Origin: Bifidobacterium bifidum ATCC 29521 = JCM 1255 = DSM 20456
GTDB taxonomy: Bacteria; Actinomycetota; Actinomycetes; Actinomycetales; Bifidobacteriaceae
DNA length: 64,000 bases
Direction of reading: 5' to 3'
Assembly: GCF_001025135.1 (NCBI RefSeq)
Contig: NZ_AP012323.1
Span: forward strand, 1,178,001-1,242,000
Positions 11,101-19,276 of the stretch are shown in pieces. The notes under the pieces were generated by a model. The model saw only the letters and a program-made list of their open reading frames with translations, searched no databases and was not told where the DNA came from. A program made the translations under genes and the position numbers. Numbering within the stretch: position 1 is the stretch's first letter; the number at the start of each line of letters is the position of its first letter.

Positions 11101-11313
11101 CAGTTCCGGCCCGAATCCGGAACTGACTTCGCGACCGGACGCGGTGACCGTCGCCATGGTCGCGAGGTTGGACACTGTGGAAGTGGATGATTCCGCCGCT
11201 GCCGCCGCCTCTGCGTTGTGCTGCGCCAAGGCCGATGAGGCCGGCACCAGCAGCATCGCCGATGCGCAGATCAGTGACATGAATCTTGCGAGGCCACGTC
11301 GTTTGATATTCAT
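8131..11313 (-). CDS. Secreted wall-anchored beta-N-acetylhexosaminidase (GH20)
   Basis: Extracellular hexosaminidase of 1060 aa, expected to release terminal GlcNAc/GalNAc from mucin O-glycans or milk oligosaccharides. Residues 1-30 are a signal peptide ending ALA. About 50-190 form an F5/8 type C (CBM32-like) sugar-binding domain. A GH20 N-terminal domain (about 205-340) is followed by the catalytic barrel from about 345, with HLGGDE carrying the Asp552-Glu553 pair expected for substrate-assisted catalysis. A bacterial Ig-like domain, a Pro/Asp/Lys spacer, and a sortase signal VAETG (1028-1032) with hydrophobic segment and RRQRR tail complete it. It resembles B. bifidum BbhII in size and domains, but I cannot confirm orthology. 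It is flanked by terminators and apparently monocistronic. Confidence 0.93.
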   Translation of the reverse strand: MNIKRRGLARFMSLICASAMLLVPASSALAQHNAEAAAAAESSTSTVSNLATMATVTASGREVSSGFGPELAADNQDLPDNPTDKSVHNASGASRWSADRGSGPWWLAYEFPGEATISSVNIAWGNTYATNYSIQTSDDGSNWTDVKTGLKATAQAQWVKTTFDTPIKTRHIRMIATTKSQSWSLSVWEMRTMGTISAVATDPLSRLTPRPLYAQSADGEAFELKKNTCVSVSDGSLLPAVDVMRDELGTSYGLKLAEGTNCPITFTLDENLDVTGHVGSAQSITADEAYTIVSDADSVTVKARSATAGIWAAQTLLQLIGPWTNSTVKLADVAFIPAVNIADAPRYQWRGVLVDPARSFYPLDEMKQMIDVMSAYKMNTLHLHLSEDEGFRVEITNDGRADGDTTDYTQLAIKSGAISYQSAWTSNWSPAQDGRTGYWTQSEFIELVAYAADHGIAIVPEIDGPGHSFSLLHGLAELNTGNSNPKPAAGEDTPAFIQSAQGRSSLATDADITYTVLGHIMDQLDGMIDKGIKASTMPASELKRMYFHLGGDELFLSGGAGNKTERLQEYLGRSGALVKERDKTTIVWNDGLDAVDQIPEGSVVQHWTGNAANNASIQKLLNQRNGKIIMSPAGNTYFPQRPGTETTGVTWACGACTTSNFYQWNPTSSAGTTEDKVLGVEDALWSEHLRSLNDAEFLMYTRMMATAEVGWTQQNRKDYDNWNKRVGDIAIDLMNRGANFHKATEVTSWKGSYAAVDAAEQKVTDGKVLVGRYAEPGLTGTDGLSFTATYTAEGGTAVNLPVTPDMKQTYSQQQLKNGRLVVNGAHMNSIVDVYVTLPSDVLAADSEAVGRLDVSVSSSTYPIPSDSSMSIAIKDGKVTQTWTGDERPTPDPDPEPEVTVVSIKASTSQSDVKVGDTFDPSKVKVVATKSDKTTAVLAAADYTIAVTDKDGNAIDVTKPFEAAGDLTVTVALKDDGSIKDSFTMTVTDKGTVDPDPDPTPKPNPDPQKPSGDNKPQIKPEGGKPGDVVAETGASVSGAALAAMICAAGAIVMLAVRRQRR

Positions 11314-11482
11314 GGGATGATGGCTCTTTCTCTGTATCTCCTGGCAGGCTCGCTATTGAACCACACCATTATCCGGTCTATTGAATGGACCGCGACTTTA
11401 CAATCCAGCGTCAATATATCACGTCATCCCATCTTTGTAAATATAGTGCACAAAATGAGCGAGTCTTGACATCACTTATGGA

Positions 11483-11524
11483 AAGACCCCCGTCGGCAGC
11501 GAAACGGTTGCTGACGGGGGTCTT
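11483..11524 (-). terminator. Terminator of thrS
   Basis: A hairpin with arms AAGACCCCCGTCGGCAGC and GCTGACGGGGGTCTT lies 30 bp past the thrS stop. It is followed on the minus strand by a short mixed tract. It has the typical rho-independent stem of the genus. Confidence 0.8.
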
Positions 11525-11553
11525 CAACGGGCGCGAGGGGCCCGTGCGTCACC

Positions 11554-13584
11554 TTATGCCAATGCGGCGGCGAAGTCGTCCGCGGAGTTGACCTGCGCGC
11601 GCTTCTTGATGACGGCGAGAATCTTCTCGCGCGCCTCGTCCACCGGCACGCCGTTGAGCTGGCTGCCATCGCGGAAGCGGAAGCTCACCGCGTTGTTGTT
11701 CATATCCTCTTCGCCGACGATGAGGATGAACGGCACCTTGGACTTGGAGGCGTTGCGGATCTTCTTCCCGAAGCGGTCGTCGGAGTAGTCGATCTCGCAG
11801 CGGACCATCTCGTCCTCCAGCGACTTGACAAAACCGGCCAGATGCGGCGCGAACTCGTCGGCCACCGGCACGCCGAGCACCTGCACGGGGGCGAGCCATG
11901 CCGGGAACGCACCGGCATAGTGCTCCAGCAGCACGGCGAAGAAGCGTTCGATGGAGCCGAACAGGGCACGATGAATCATCACCGGACGCTGGTGGGTGCC
12001 GTCCTTCGCGATGTATTCGAGCTGGAAACGCTCGGGCAGGTTGAAATCGAGCTGGATGGTCGAGACCTGCCAGGTACGGCCGATCGCGTCGCGGGCCTGC
12101 ACGGAGATCTTCGGGCCGTAGAACGCGGCGCCGCCCGGGTCGGCCACGAGGTCGAGGTGGGATGCCTCGGCGACCTCGCGCAGCGTGCGGGTGGCCTCTT
12201 CCCAGATCTCGTCGGAACCGACGTACTTGTCCGGATCCTTGGTGGACAGCTCAAGGTAGAAGTCAGACAGGCCGAAGTCCTTGAGCAGGTTCAGCACGAA
12301 GGTCAGCAGGCTGGTCAGCTCGTCCTTCATCTGCTCGCGGGTGCAGTAGATGTGGGAGTCGTCCTGAGTCAGACCGCGCACGCGGGTCAGGCCGTGGACC
12401 TCGCCGGACTTCTCGTAACGGTACACGGTGCCGAACTCGAACAGACGCAGCGGCAGCTCGCGGTAGGAGCGCTGGCGCGACTTGAAGATCAGATTGTGCA
12501 TCGGGCAGTTCATGGGCTTCAGGTAGTAGTCGGCGCCCGGCTTGGTGATGTTGCCGTCGGCGTCGTACTCCTCGTCCAGGTGCATCGGCGGGTACATGCC
12601 GTCCTTGTACCAGTGCAGGTGGCCGGAGGTCTCGTACAGGCCGCCCTTGGTGATGTGCGGGGTCTGCACGAAGCTGTAGTGGTGCTTACGGTGCATCTCA
12701 CGCGAGTAGTCCTCCATCGCGTTGATCACCGCGGCGCCCTTGGGGTGGAACACGGCCAGACCGGGTCCGATCTCCTCCGGGAAGGAGAACAGGTCCATCT
12801 CGGCGCCGAGCTTGCGGTGGTCGCGCTTGGCAGCCTCCTCCAGGCGGGTCTGGTAGGCCTTGAGGTCTTCCTTGGTGGCCCACGCGGTGCCGTAGATGCG
12901 CTGCATGGTGGGGTTCTTCTCGGATCCGCGCCAGTAGGCGGCGGCGGAACGCTCGATCTTGAACGCCTTGATGAAGCGGGTGTTCGGCAGGTGCGGTCCG
13001 CGGCACAGGTCCTTCCAGACGGTGTTGCCGTCACGGTCGACGTTGTCGTAGAAGCTCAGCTCCTTGCCGGAGACCTCGGTGGCGGTGGACGGGTCGAGGT
13101 GCGCTTCCTTGTCCTCGATCAGCTCGATCTTGAATGGCTGGTCGGTCTCCTCCTTGAGGGCCTCCTCCTCGGTGACCACACGGCGGCGGAAGGACTGGGC
13201 GGACTTGACGATGCGCTGCATGTGCTTTTCGATCGCCTTCAGGTCGTCCGGGGTGAAGGGTTCGTCGACCTGGAAGTCGTAGTAGAAGCCGTCCTTGATG
13301 ATCGGGCCGACGCCCAGCTTCACGTTCGGGAACAGCTCCTGGACCGCCTGGGCCATGACATGCGTGGCGGAGTGGCGCATGATGCCGAGGCCGTCTTCGG
13401 AATCGATCGCGACGGGTTCGACCGCGTCGCCGTCGCTGAGCGGCGTGCACAGGTCGCGCAGTTCGCCGTTGAGGCGGACGGCAATGATGTCCTTGTCGTC
13501 CGCGAAGAGCTCGACGCCGGTGGTGGTTGCTTCCACCTCCTTCGCTTCGCCGTTGACTGTGATGGAGATGGAGCTTAGCGCCAT
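11554..13584 (-). CDS. thrS: Threonyl-tRNA synthetase
   Basis: Class II aminoacyl-tRNA synthetase (676 aa) charging tRNA-Thr. An N-terminal TGS domain (about 1-65) is followed by the editing domain with the [10 protein letters not shown] and [22 protein letters not shown] motifs. The catalytic core has motif 2 around [23 protein letters not shown] and motif 3 in [23 protein letters not shown], and the anticodon-binding domain ends the protein. The start at 13582-13584 ([11 protein letters not shown]) was preferred over longer frames because homology begins there. No T-box leader is recognisable in the short upstream gap. Confidence 0.98.
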   Translation of the reverse strand: MALSSISITVNGEAKEVEATTTGVELFADDKDIIAVRLNGELRDLCTPLSDGDAVEPVAIDSEDGLGIMRHSATHVMAQAVQELFPNVKLGVGPIIKDGFYYDFQVDEPFTPDDLKAIEKHMQRIVKSAQSFRRRVVTEEEALKEETDQPFKIELIEDKEAHLDPSTATEVSGKELSFYDNVDRDGNTVWKDLCRGPHLPNTRFIKAFKIERSAAAYWRGSEKNPTMQRIYGTAWATKEDLKAYQTRLEEAAKRDHRKLGAEMDLFSFPEEIGPGLAVFHPKGAAVINAMEDYSREMHRKHHYSFVQTPHITKGGLYETSGHLHWYKDGMYPPMHLDEEYDADGNITKPGADYYLKPMNCPMHNLIFKSRQRSYRELPLRLFEFGTVYRYEKSGEVHGLTRVRGLTQDDSHIYCTREQMKDELTSLLTFVLNLLKDFGLSDFYLELSTKDPDKYVGSDEIWEEATRTLREVAEASHLDLVADPGGAAFYGPKISVQARDAIGRTWQVSTIQLDFNLPERFQLEYIAKDGTHQRPVMIHRALFGSIERFFAVLLEHYAGAFPAWLAPVQVLGVPVADEFAPHLAGFVKSLEDEMVRCEIDYSDDRFGKKIRNASKSKVPFILIVGEEDMNNNAVSFRFRDGSQLNGVPVDEAREKILAVIKKRAQVNSADDFAAALA

Positions 13585-13719
13585 GATGTGTCCTTTGCTA
13601 TCGGGGCCCGCGTTACCAATGTGCAGGCCTGGACTGGTAATCAACAGTGGCAACGATAGGAACCCGCGCAGACAATGCCTCGTTCATGCTCCGCGGCCGG
13701 GGCCGCCGGGCATGCGAAC

Positions 13720-13770
13720 GGGGCCGTCGCCGCGGTTCCCGATCATGGGGAGAACCATGGCGACGGCCCC
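13720..13770 (-). terminator. Terminator-like hairpin after the symporter gene
   Basis: GGGGCCGTCGCC pairs with GGCGACGGCCCC, extended inward by GGTTC/GAACC with one mismatch zone. It lies 26 bp past the symporter stop. It has no U-tract but a very stable stem of about 18 pairs. Confidence 0.7.
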
Positions 13771-13795
13771 GGCAACGTACCTTGGAGGCGGAGTA

Positions 13796-15325
13796 TCAGT
13801 CCTTCTTTCTGGAAGGCTTGATGCCGCATTGTTCCTCACCGGTGCCCTCCAGCGCGGAGGCTGGAGAGAAGTTCAGCAGGTTGGCGGAGGAGGCGCCCTT
13901 CACGGCACCGAGACCGGAGGGCTTGCCTGCCGCCGGCGCTTCGACGGGTGCCTTGGCTTCCGGTTGCGCGGCCGCGACGGCGTCCTCGTCCTCGCTGGCG
14001 TCCTCATCCTCGAACTCCTTGCGTCCATAGTAGAGGTCCTTGTCGAGGTCCTTCTCGGTGGCGGCCACGATCACCGCCGTGTTGGCGGCACCGGCCACGT
14101 TGAGAGCGGTGCGGCCCATATCGACGATCTGCGAGATCGGCTGGCTGATCGCGATGAACGGGATCGGCAGACCGGCCGCCGCGAACAGCGAGGTCGCGGT
14201 GATCGTCGCGGTGCCGGGCACGCCCACTGTGCCGATGGACACAAGCAGGGCGAGCACCACCAGGAACAGGAACTGGGCGGGCGAGTACGAAATTCCCTGG
14301 GCGTTCACTGCGAACACAGCGAGCAGCACGGGCCACACGCCGGCGCATCCAGGCATGCCGAGGTTCGCGCCAAGACTGGCAACGAAGGACGCGATATCGC
14401 CGGGCACGCCGTTGGAGCGCAGGTTGCGCACGGTCACGGGAATCGTGCCGATGCTGCTTTCGGAGGTGAACGCCACCACGCCGGTGGGCCAGTATGCCTT
14501 GAAGAACGGAATCGGGCTCAGGCGCGTCGTGACGGACAGGATGAGCGGCTGCACGATGAACAGCTGCAGGATCATCGCGACGTACGCGACCACGAGCACG
14601 GTGACCAGCGGTAGCAGTGCCGCCACATCACTGTTGCTCACAGCGGCGGCGATCAGCGCGAGCACCGCGTACGGAGTGAATCCGACAACGATCTGCGTGG
14701 CCTTGGACAGCACTACGTTGCCGGCATCCACGAACGCCTTGAACGGTTTGACGGCCGCGGCGCCCTTGGCGGTCTTGGCGGCGGAGTTGTAGGCGACGGC
14801 CACGAGGATCGCGAAGATCACCACGGGCACGACCTGATTGGAATACCAGTTCTGGACGAGGTTCGTCGGGAACAGCGCCACAATCGTGTCGAGCACAGCG
14901 GGCACCTCGCGCTGCTGGTAGTCGGTGGGCAGCGTGAACTTGAAGCCCTCGCCCACGCGGAACAGCAGGGCCAATCCCAGCGTGATCAGCGCGGCGGTAA
15001 ACGTATTGATGAGCAGGAACACCACGGTCTTGATACCGATGTTCCTCAGCTTGAGCGATTCTCCCAGATTGGTGATCGCCGCGATCACGCTGAACAGCAG
15101 CAACGGCACCACAATAGCCGCGATCGCGTTCGACCATACGCTGCCGAACGCCGCCACATAGTCGGTATGTCCCTTGAACGCGATACCGACCACAATGCCC
15201 AGTACGGTCGCGATCAGCACGCGGACGCTGAATCCCGCTTTCTTCCTGATACTCAGATAAGCCAAACCCGCAAACAGCACAACAGTGGCACCCAGCGCCA
15301 CCCAATTCCATGCCGTATCGGACAT
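13796..15325 (-). CDS. Dicarboxylate/amino acid:cation symporter (DAACS family)
   Basis: Polytopic membrane transporter (509 aa) of the sodium/proton:dicarboxylate/amino-acid symporter family. Eight hydrophobic segments plus two re-entrant loops are apparent. The substrate-site signatures are AFTSESSIGTIPVT (HP1, serine-rich) and GVPGTATITATSLFAAAGLPI (HP2). Substrate cannot be fixed from the sequence; the TcyP-type L-cystine carriers share this serine pattern, so glutamate/aspartate or cystine uptake are both possible. The start at 15323-15325 follows a good GGAG site. The last about 75 residues form an unusual cytosolic tail, very acidic then Ala/Pro-rich, that is not part of the family core. 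Confidence 0.9.
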   Translation of the reverse strand: MSDTAWNWVALGATVVLFAGLAYLSIRKKAGFSVRVLIATVLGIVVGIAFKGHTDYVAAFGSVWSNAIAAIVVPLLLFSVIAAITNLGESLKLRNIGIKTVVFLLINTFTAALITLGLALLFRVGEGFKFTLPTDYQQREVPAVLDTIVALFPTNLVQNWYSNQVVPVVIFAILVAVAYNSAAKTAKGAAAVKPFKAFVDAGNVVLSKATQIVVGFTPYAVLALIAAAVSNSDVAALLPLVTVLVVAYVAMILQLFIVQPLILSVTTRLSPIPFFKAYWPTGVVAFTSESSIGTIPVTVRNLRSNGVPGDIASFVASLGANLGMPGCAGVWPVLLAVFAVNAQGISYSPAQFLFLVVLALLVSIGTVGVPGTATITATSLFAAAGLPIPFIAISQPISQIVDMGRTALNVAGAANTAVIVAATEKDLDKDLYYGRKEFEDEDASEDEDAVAAAQPEAKAPVEAPAAGKPSGLGAVKGASSANLLNFSPASALEGTGEEQCGIKPSRKKD

Positions 15326-15615
15326 GTCATCTCCTTTCGTGTCATGACGACGCGACGCCTGATACAGGTGCGGCACCGCTCTTGATTCCATCGATTCACC
15401 GTACAGTAGCGGACGAAACAACATTTCGGAAGTGCTATCGGTTTTTTCGATAAGGGCTTAACAGTACCGCTTCAAAGTTGGGAGCAGAGGACTGCGGCAA
15501 TTACCTAAATGACTGAAGCTCTTACGCCGGTAGGTGAAACGCGAAGCGAGCAGCGGGGTATTGTACGGGCGCTGAAAACACCGTATCCGAAGCCCCATAG
15601 ACCAGAGCGGATTGA

Positions 15616-15691
15616 TGGAGCGGACAACGGGACTCGAACCCGCGGTCTCAACCTTGGCAAGGTTGCGCTTTACCAACTAAGCTATGTCCGC
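15616..15691 (-). tRNA. tRNA-Gly (GCC)
   Basis: The minus strand folds into a full cloverleaf: acceptor GCGGACA/TGTCCGC, T-arm GTTCGAGTC, and anticodon loop TTGCCAA with anticodon GCC. The gene encodes the 3' TCCA end. The 72-nt body is identical to the tRNA-Gly at 18058-18130, which lacks an encoded CCA. Confidence 0.97.
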
Positions 15692-15717
15692 AGTATACCG
15701 ATACAAGACCGGCATCG

Positions 15718-15790
15718 TGGGTGATGTAGGAATCGAACCTACGACCCCTTCCGTGTGAAGGAAGTGCGCTAGCCGCTGCGCCAATCACCC
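15718..15790 (-). tRNA. tRNA-Val (CAC)
   Basis: The cloverleaf has acceptor GGGTGAT/ATCACCC, T-loop GTTCGATTC and anticodon loop TTCACAC, giving CAC (reads GUG). CCA is not encoded. It lies 26 bp upstream of the tRNA-Gly in the same orientation, so the two may be cotranscribed. Confidence 0.96.
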
Positions 15791-15943
15791 GCAAACAACA
15801 AATGTTCATTTTACGTGACATCATCGGCGAGCGCAACCATTACGGCGAGTCGCCATGCAGTCCGCGGCTACGACGAAAGCACATGACTTGAACAACGCAG
15901 ACCGACACGCGATAATCGACGCAACGGGGGCAAAGGAGACGTC

Positions 15944-17509
15944 ATGACCGAACAGCAGCCGCAGGAACCCTATGGCGATCCGCAATACGAGTCATACAGG
16001 GAAGGCACGCCGACCGAGTCAGTGCCGACCATATCAATGCCGACCGAGTCGATACCCATCACAGGCGCGTCGGGCCCGACAGGAGCATCACGGCAGCGCC
16101 AGGCACCACAACCGCACACCCCATACGGATTCTCTTCAGCCACGCGGCCTCCCACATCCGGGCCGTATGCGCCCGGCCCTTTCCCGACTCCTGAAGCCCG
16201 TGCGACACAGGGCTCATACGAAGCGCCCGCCCCATGGTCCAGGACGCTCAACGGCGCATCATCGTCGGCATCATCCCCGTTCACCACGGGCCAAACAAAT
16301 CGTCAGGCCCATCCCCCATACCCGCCGTACCCGATGCCGCCATACCAGCAGTACCGCCCGATGCAGCCCCCGAGGAAAACAGGCATCGGGGCGGGCGGCA
16401 TCACGGCGATAGTCGCCGCCGTAATCGTCATACCCGCGCTGCTGTTCATCGCCGTGACCGCCGGGCTCATGACGGTGGCGAAGAACCATATCAGCCAAGG
16501 TGCCAACGAGCCGACCAACAGCTACGGCAACGCGTCTCCCTCCGACCCGAATCAGGCCGACCCCGAGCCGACCGCCACCGTCTACCGCATGGACGAGTGG
16601 CCCGGATACGAGAGCATGGTGACCTACGTGACCGACAAACTCGATCATTACAAGGACGAGATACTCAACAACAACACCATGTTCATGAGCGAATACCGGA
16701 TACCCGACACGCAGGACGGCACCGACTACATGACGGGATACATGGCGGCGTTGCTGGGCACCGTGAACGAGGCCAAGGCGGCAGCGGACGAGACCAGCGA
16801 GGACCCCGATGCGCTGGATGCGAAGATCGACTCGTACCGAACCACCGTCGACACCCTTGAAGCACGGTTTAAGAAAGGGCAGGCGCTCGGCGTTTCGATG
16901 ACCGTTACCGGCAACGATGGCAAGAAGTACACGGTCGACGGCAGCAAATCAATCACGCTCAGGCCTACCTGGGACGAGCTGGAACAGCGCGTCGCCAAAG
17001 CCTCGAACTCGCTGGGGAGTGGCAACGCCGCCAGCGCGCAGAAACTGGTGGAGCTCGCGGACATGAAGCTCAGCTGGGACATCGACGAGGGATTCAGACA
17101 GTGCCCGGCGTTTGCGGGCACCGATGACGGCGACAACAAGGCGCTGACGAAGTCCGAGACGTTCGGCTTCTACTGCCCTGCCACGCCGAACGTGATCTAC
17201 GGCAACCGCAGCATGCCCGACTGGAACATGACCTACGCGCCGGCCGCGGGCGTGAGGCACGAGTTGTCCCACCACGCCATCCACATGCGCTGCGGCACCA
17301 TCGAGCCCGAGGCCATCATGCAGAACGGCGTGAACCGCACCGAAGGCGTGACGAACAGCTACGCGGTCAAGTACATGGGCGCGAACCGCGCCCTGATCCA
17401 GCAGAGCATCGATTACGCGGCCAGCACCGGGCACAAGCAGTATCGCATGGATGCGTTCACCGACCGGGCCGCGGAACGCATCCACTCCGGGCAATGCAAC
17501 GCGGGATGA
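15944..17509 (+). CDS. Membrane-anchored protein with extracytoplasmic HExxH motif (unknown)
   Basis: Protein of 521 aa that I do not recognise as a named family. The first about 145 residues are a disordered Pro/Gln/Ser/Thr-rich cytosolic region. Residues about 148-175 form one membrane helix (ITAIVAAVIVIPALLFIAVTAG), placing the C-terminal 340 residues outside. That part has helical Lys/Glu-rich segments and, near the end, RHELSHHAIHMRC, where His439-Glu440-x-x-His443 fits a zincin HExxH. Several Cys (CPAF, FYCPA, MRCG, SGQCNA) could form disulfides. An AAAGGAG site precedes the ATG. It stands alone between two tRNA groups. Metalloprotease activity is inference; no third zinc ligand can be assigned with confidence. 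Confidence 0.8.
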   Translation: MTEQQPQEPYGDPQYESYREGTPTESVPTISMPTESIPITGASGPTGASRQRQAPQPHTPYGFSSATRPPTSGPYAPGPFPTPEARATQGSYEAPAPWSRTLNGASSSASSPFTTGQTNRQAHPPYPPYPMPPYQQYRPMQPPRKTGIGAGGITAIVAAVIVIPALLFIAVTAGLMTVAKNHISQGANEPTNSYGNASPSDPNQADPEPTATVYRMDEWPGYESMVTYVTDKLDHYKDEILNNNTMFMSEYRIPDTQDGTDYMTGYMAALLGTVNEAKAAADETSEDPDALDAKIDSYRTTVDTLEARFKKGQALGVSMTVTGNDGKKYTVDGSKSITLRPTWDELEQRVAKASNSLGSGNAASAQKLVELADMKLSWDIDEGFRQCPAFAGTDDGDNKALTKSETFGFYCPATPNVIYGNRSMPDWNMTYAPAAGVRHELSHHAIHMRCGTIEPEAIMQNGVNRTEGVTNSYAVKYMGANRALIQQSIDYAASTGHKQYRMDAFTDRAAERIHSGQCNAG

Positions 17510-17532
17510 GCAATCGGGCGGGGTTCTGGAGT

Positions 17533-17738
17533 CTAATTGCGTTTCGAGGGGGTGCTTCAGGCTCGTTCGGACATCTATCTGCGTTTCGAGGGGTTGGTGC
17601 CCGAGTAGAGCCGGGCCGGAAACCGCATGATTCCAATGCGGGATGTCCCCGCATACTCCGGATATCGCGTTTGGGCAACCCCTTGAAACGCAGATAGATG
17701 TTCCGAGAGCGCGAGATCAACCCCTCGAAGCGGAGATA
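17533..17738. repeat. Nested palindromic intergenic repeat, copy A
   Basis: About 206 bp starting 24 bp after the preceding stop codon. Outer arms (17533-17557 and 17715-17738) and inner arms (17571-17596 and 17676-17701) are all versions of one unit, CTGCGTTTCGAGGGGTTG, in head-to-head orientation. A central pair around CCCGAGTA/TACTCCGG also complements. The whole element can fold into one long cruciform. A second copy with the same length and order lies at 30102-30308. Confidence 0.9.
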
Positions 17739-17829
17739 CCGGGTATCAGCCTGCCAGCGGAGGCAATGAGGCACGGTAAAAACGGGTTATAGGCAGAAAC
17801 ACCCGAAGGCGCTACATATAAGAGGAATA

Positions 17830-17904
17830 TGGTGGGCGATACAAGATTCGAACTTGTGACCCCTTCCGTGTCAGGGAAGTGCGCTACCTCTGCGCCAACC
17901 GCCC
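17830..17904 (-). tRNA. tRNA-Val (GAC)
   Basis: The cloverleaf has acceptor GGGCGGT/ATCGCCC, T-loop GTTCGAATC and anticodon loop CTGACAC, giving GAC. The 3' ACCA end is encoded. It differs from the tRNA-Val (CAC) at 15718-15790 mainly in anticodon and stems, so this region supplies two valine isoacceptors. Confidence 0.96.
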
Positions 17905-17957
17905 GGGTCTGTACCATTTGACGGAAACCATCATGTTACGGATTCCATGCAAACGAG

Positions 17958-18028
17958 AGGTGGGTACGAGAGTCGAACTCGTCTATACGGCTTTGCAGGC
18001 CGCTGCCTAACCGCTTGGCTAACCCACC
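17958..18028 (-). tRNA. tRNA-Cys (GCA)
   Basis: The cloverleaf has acceptor GGTGGGT/ACCCACC and anticodon loop CTGCAAA with anticodon GCA. CCA is not encoded. It lies 53 bp from the tRNA-Val (GAC). Confidence 0.95.
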
Positions 18029-18057
18029 GCAAAGGTCGTCAACTCTTCGGACCTTAG

Positions 18058-18130
18058 AGCGGACAACGGGACTCGAACCCGCGGTCTCAACCTTGGCAAG
18101 GTTGCGCTTTACCAACTAAGCTATGTCCGC
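18058..18130 (-). tRNA. tRNA-Gly (GCC), second copy
   Basis: The 72-nt body is identical to the tRNA-Gly at 15616-15691. Here the discriminator T is followed by CTA, so CCA is not encoded and must be added by the nucleotidyltransferase. It lies 29 bp upstream of tRNA-Cys in the same orientation, giving a Gly-Cys-Val order. Confidence 0.96.
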
Positions 18131-18321
18131 GTTTCCTTGACCAGCGTCATGCCGTCAAGCAACAGATAGCAACTATAGTGACAACCATGGGATTTGCCAA
18201 ATCCGGCGTGTCGCGCGATGTCACGGCCTGCGACCGATCACCCACAGGCCTTGCTATACCGCGATTCTCTGATGGCATAAGCCGCCTGCACCAACTGCGA
18301 GGAACCGTTACATTGGTTGAT

Positions 18322-19155
18322 ATGAGTGAAGAAGCGAAAGCGCATGAACCGGTGATGATCGCCGCATTCGAAGGCTGGAACGACGCATGCCAGGCAGCCA
18401 CCAACGTCATCCGGCATCTCGTGTCGCGCTACGATTCACGCGAGATCCGCCACATCCGCTGCGATGGGTACTACGACTACCAGGTCGCGCGCCCGATGCT
18501 GTGCAAGGTGACGGGCCGACGCCGGATCCTATGGCCGCAGACGACGTTCTACGCCATCGACGTGGCGCCCTCGACGACCCTGTATGCGCAGATCGCGCCC
18601 GAGCCCAACTACCGTTGGAACGACTACTGCCGTCAAAGCATGCGCATCGCCGAGGAGCTTGACGTCCGCCATATCGTGACCATGGGCGCCATGTTCGCCG
18701 ACTGCCCGCACACGCGCGCGCTGCCGCTCGACATCAGCGACCAGCAGTGTCAGTGCGACATGGACCGGGAATACAGCGGCCCTGTCGGCATCCCGACCGT
18801 GCTGGATTGCATGGCATGCGAGGAGGGATTCTCGACCACGTCGATGTGGGTGTCCGTCCCGCAATACCTCGGCAGCGACGAATGCGCGCAGGCCACCATG
18901 CAGATGCTCGCGGCATTGTCCGACCGCATCGGCGTCGAGCTGGATCCGGGCGACCTCGCCGGCAAGGCCGAACAGTGGAAGGCGCAGGCTTCGGTGCTGA
19001 CGCGCTGCAACGACGACCTCGCCCAATACGTGAAACACCTTGAGCATGATTACGACATGCAGGAGAAAGCCGATCAGGTGGCGCGCTTCGGCGCTCCGGC
19101 CGCGGAACAGCTGGTGCGCGAGGCGGAGGCCTTCCTGCGCAGTCGCGGCAAGTGA
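18322..19155 (+). CDS. PAC2 family protein
   Basis: Protein of 277 aa with the PAC2 (proteasome assembly chaperone 2-like) fold common in actinobacteria. The signature N-terminus PVMIAAFEGWNDACQAATNVIRHL and the motifs FYAIDVAPSTTLYAQIAPEPNYRW and VPTVLDCMACEEGFSTTSMWVSVPQYL support this. The ATG at 18322 (MSEEAKAHEP) is chosen because homology begins just after it; an ATG 48 codons upstream would run through the gap beside the tRNA. In actinobacteria the family is often linked to the Pup-proteasome system, but bifidobacteria also carry it and no partner genes are nearby. Exact role unknown. Confidence 0.88.
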   Translation: MSEEAKAHEPVMIAAFEGWNDACQAATNVIRHLVSRYDSREIRHIRCDGYYDYQVARPMLCKVTGRRRILWPQTTFYAIDVAPSTTLYAQIAPEPNYRWNDYCRQSMRIAEELDVRHIVTMGAMFADCPHTRALPLDISDQQCQCDMDREYSGPVGIPTVLDCMACEEGFSTTSMWVSVPQYLGSDECAQATMQMLAALSDRIGVELDPGDLAGKAEQWKAQASVLTRCNDDLAQYVKHLEHDYDMQEKADQVARFGAPAAEQLVREAEAFLRSRGK

Positions 19156-19276
19156 CGCGGGCCGCATAATCTCACGGCAACGCAAATGGCGTCCGTTCCG
19201 CGAAGCCGCGAACCGGACGCCATCCAAGCGTGTTTCGTGACGTTACAGCGATGACTGCAACGTCACCCTGCCGCCG

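Noticed and set aside
11842-13578. A 578-codon plus-strand frame opposite thrS
   Set aside because: thrS on the minus strand is unambiguous; the plus translation is an antisense artefact.
13585-13795. T-box leader for thrS
   Set aside because: The upstream gap is short and shows neither a T-box core sequence nor a specifier loop; the hairpin there fits termination of the neighbouring symporter gene.
17510-17760. CRISPR-like array from repeated arms
   Set aside because: Only four arms, in opposite orientations with unequal spacing and conserved central sequence, and no cas genes in the window.
17457-17774. A possible small protein on the minus strand across repeat copy A, with a similar frame across copy B (29963-30358)
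   Set aside because: The shared peptide segments follow directly from nucleotide conservation of the palindrome. There is no ribosome-binding site, and the arms explain the conservation better than coding does.
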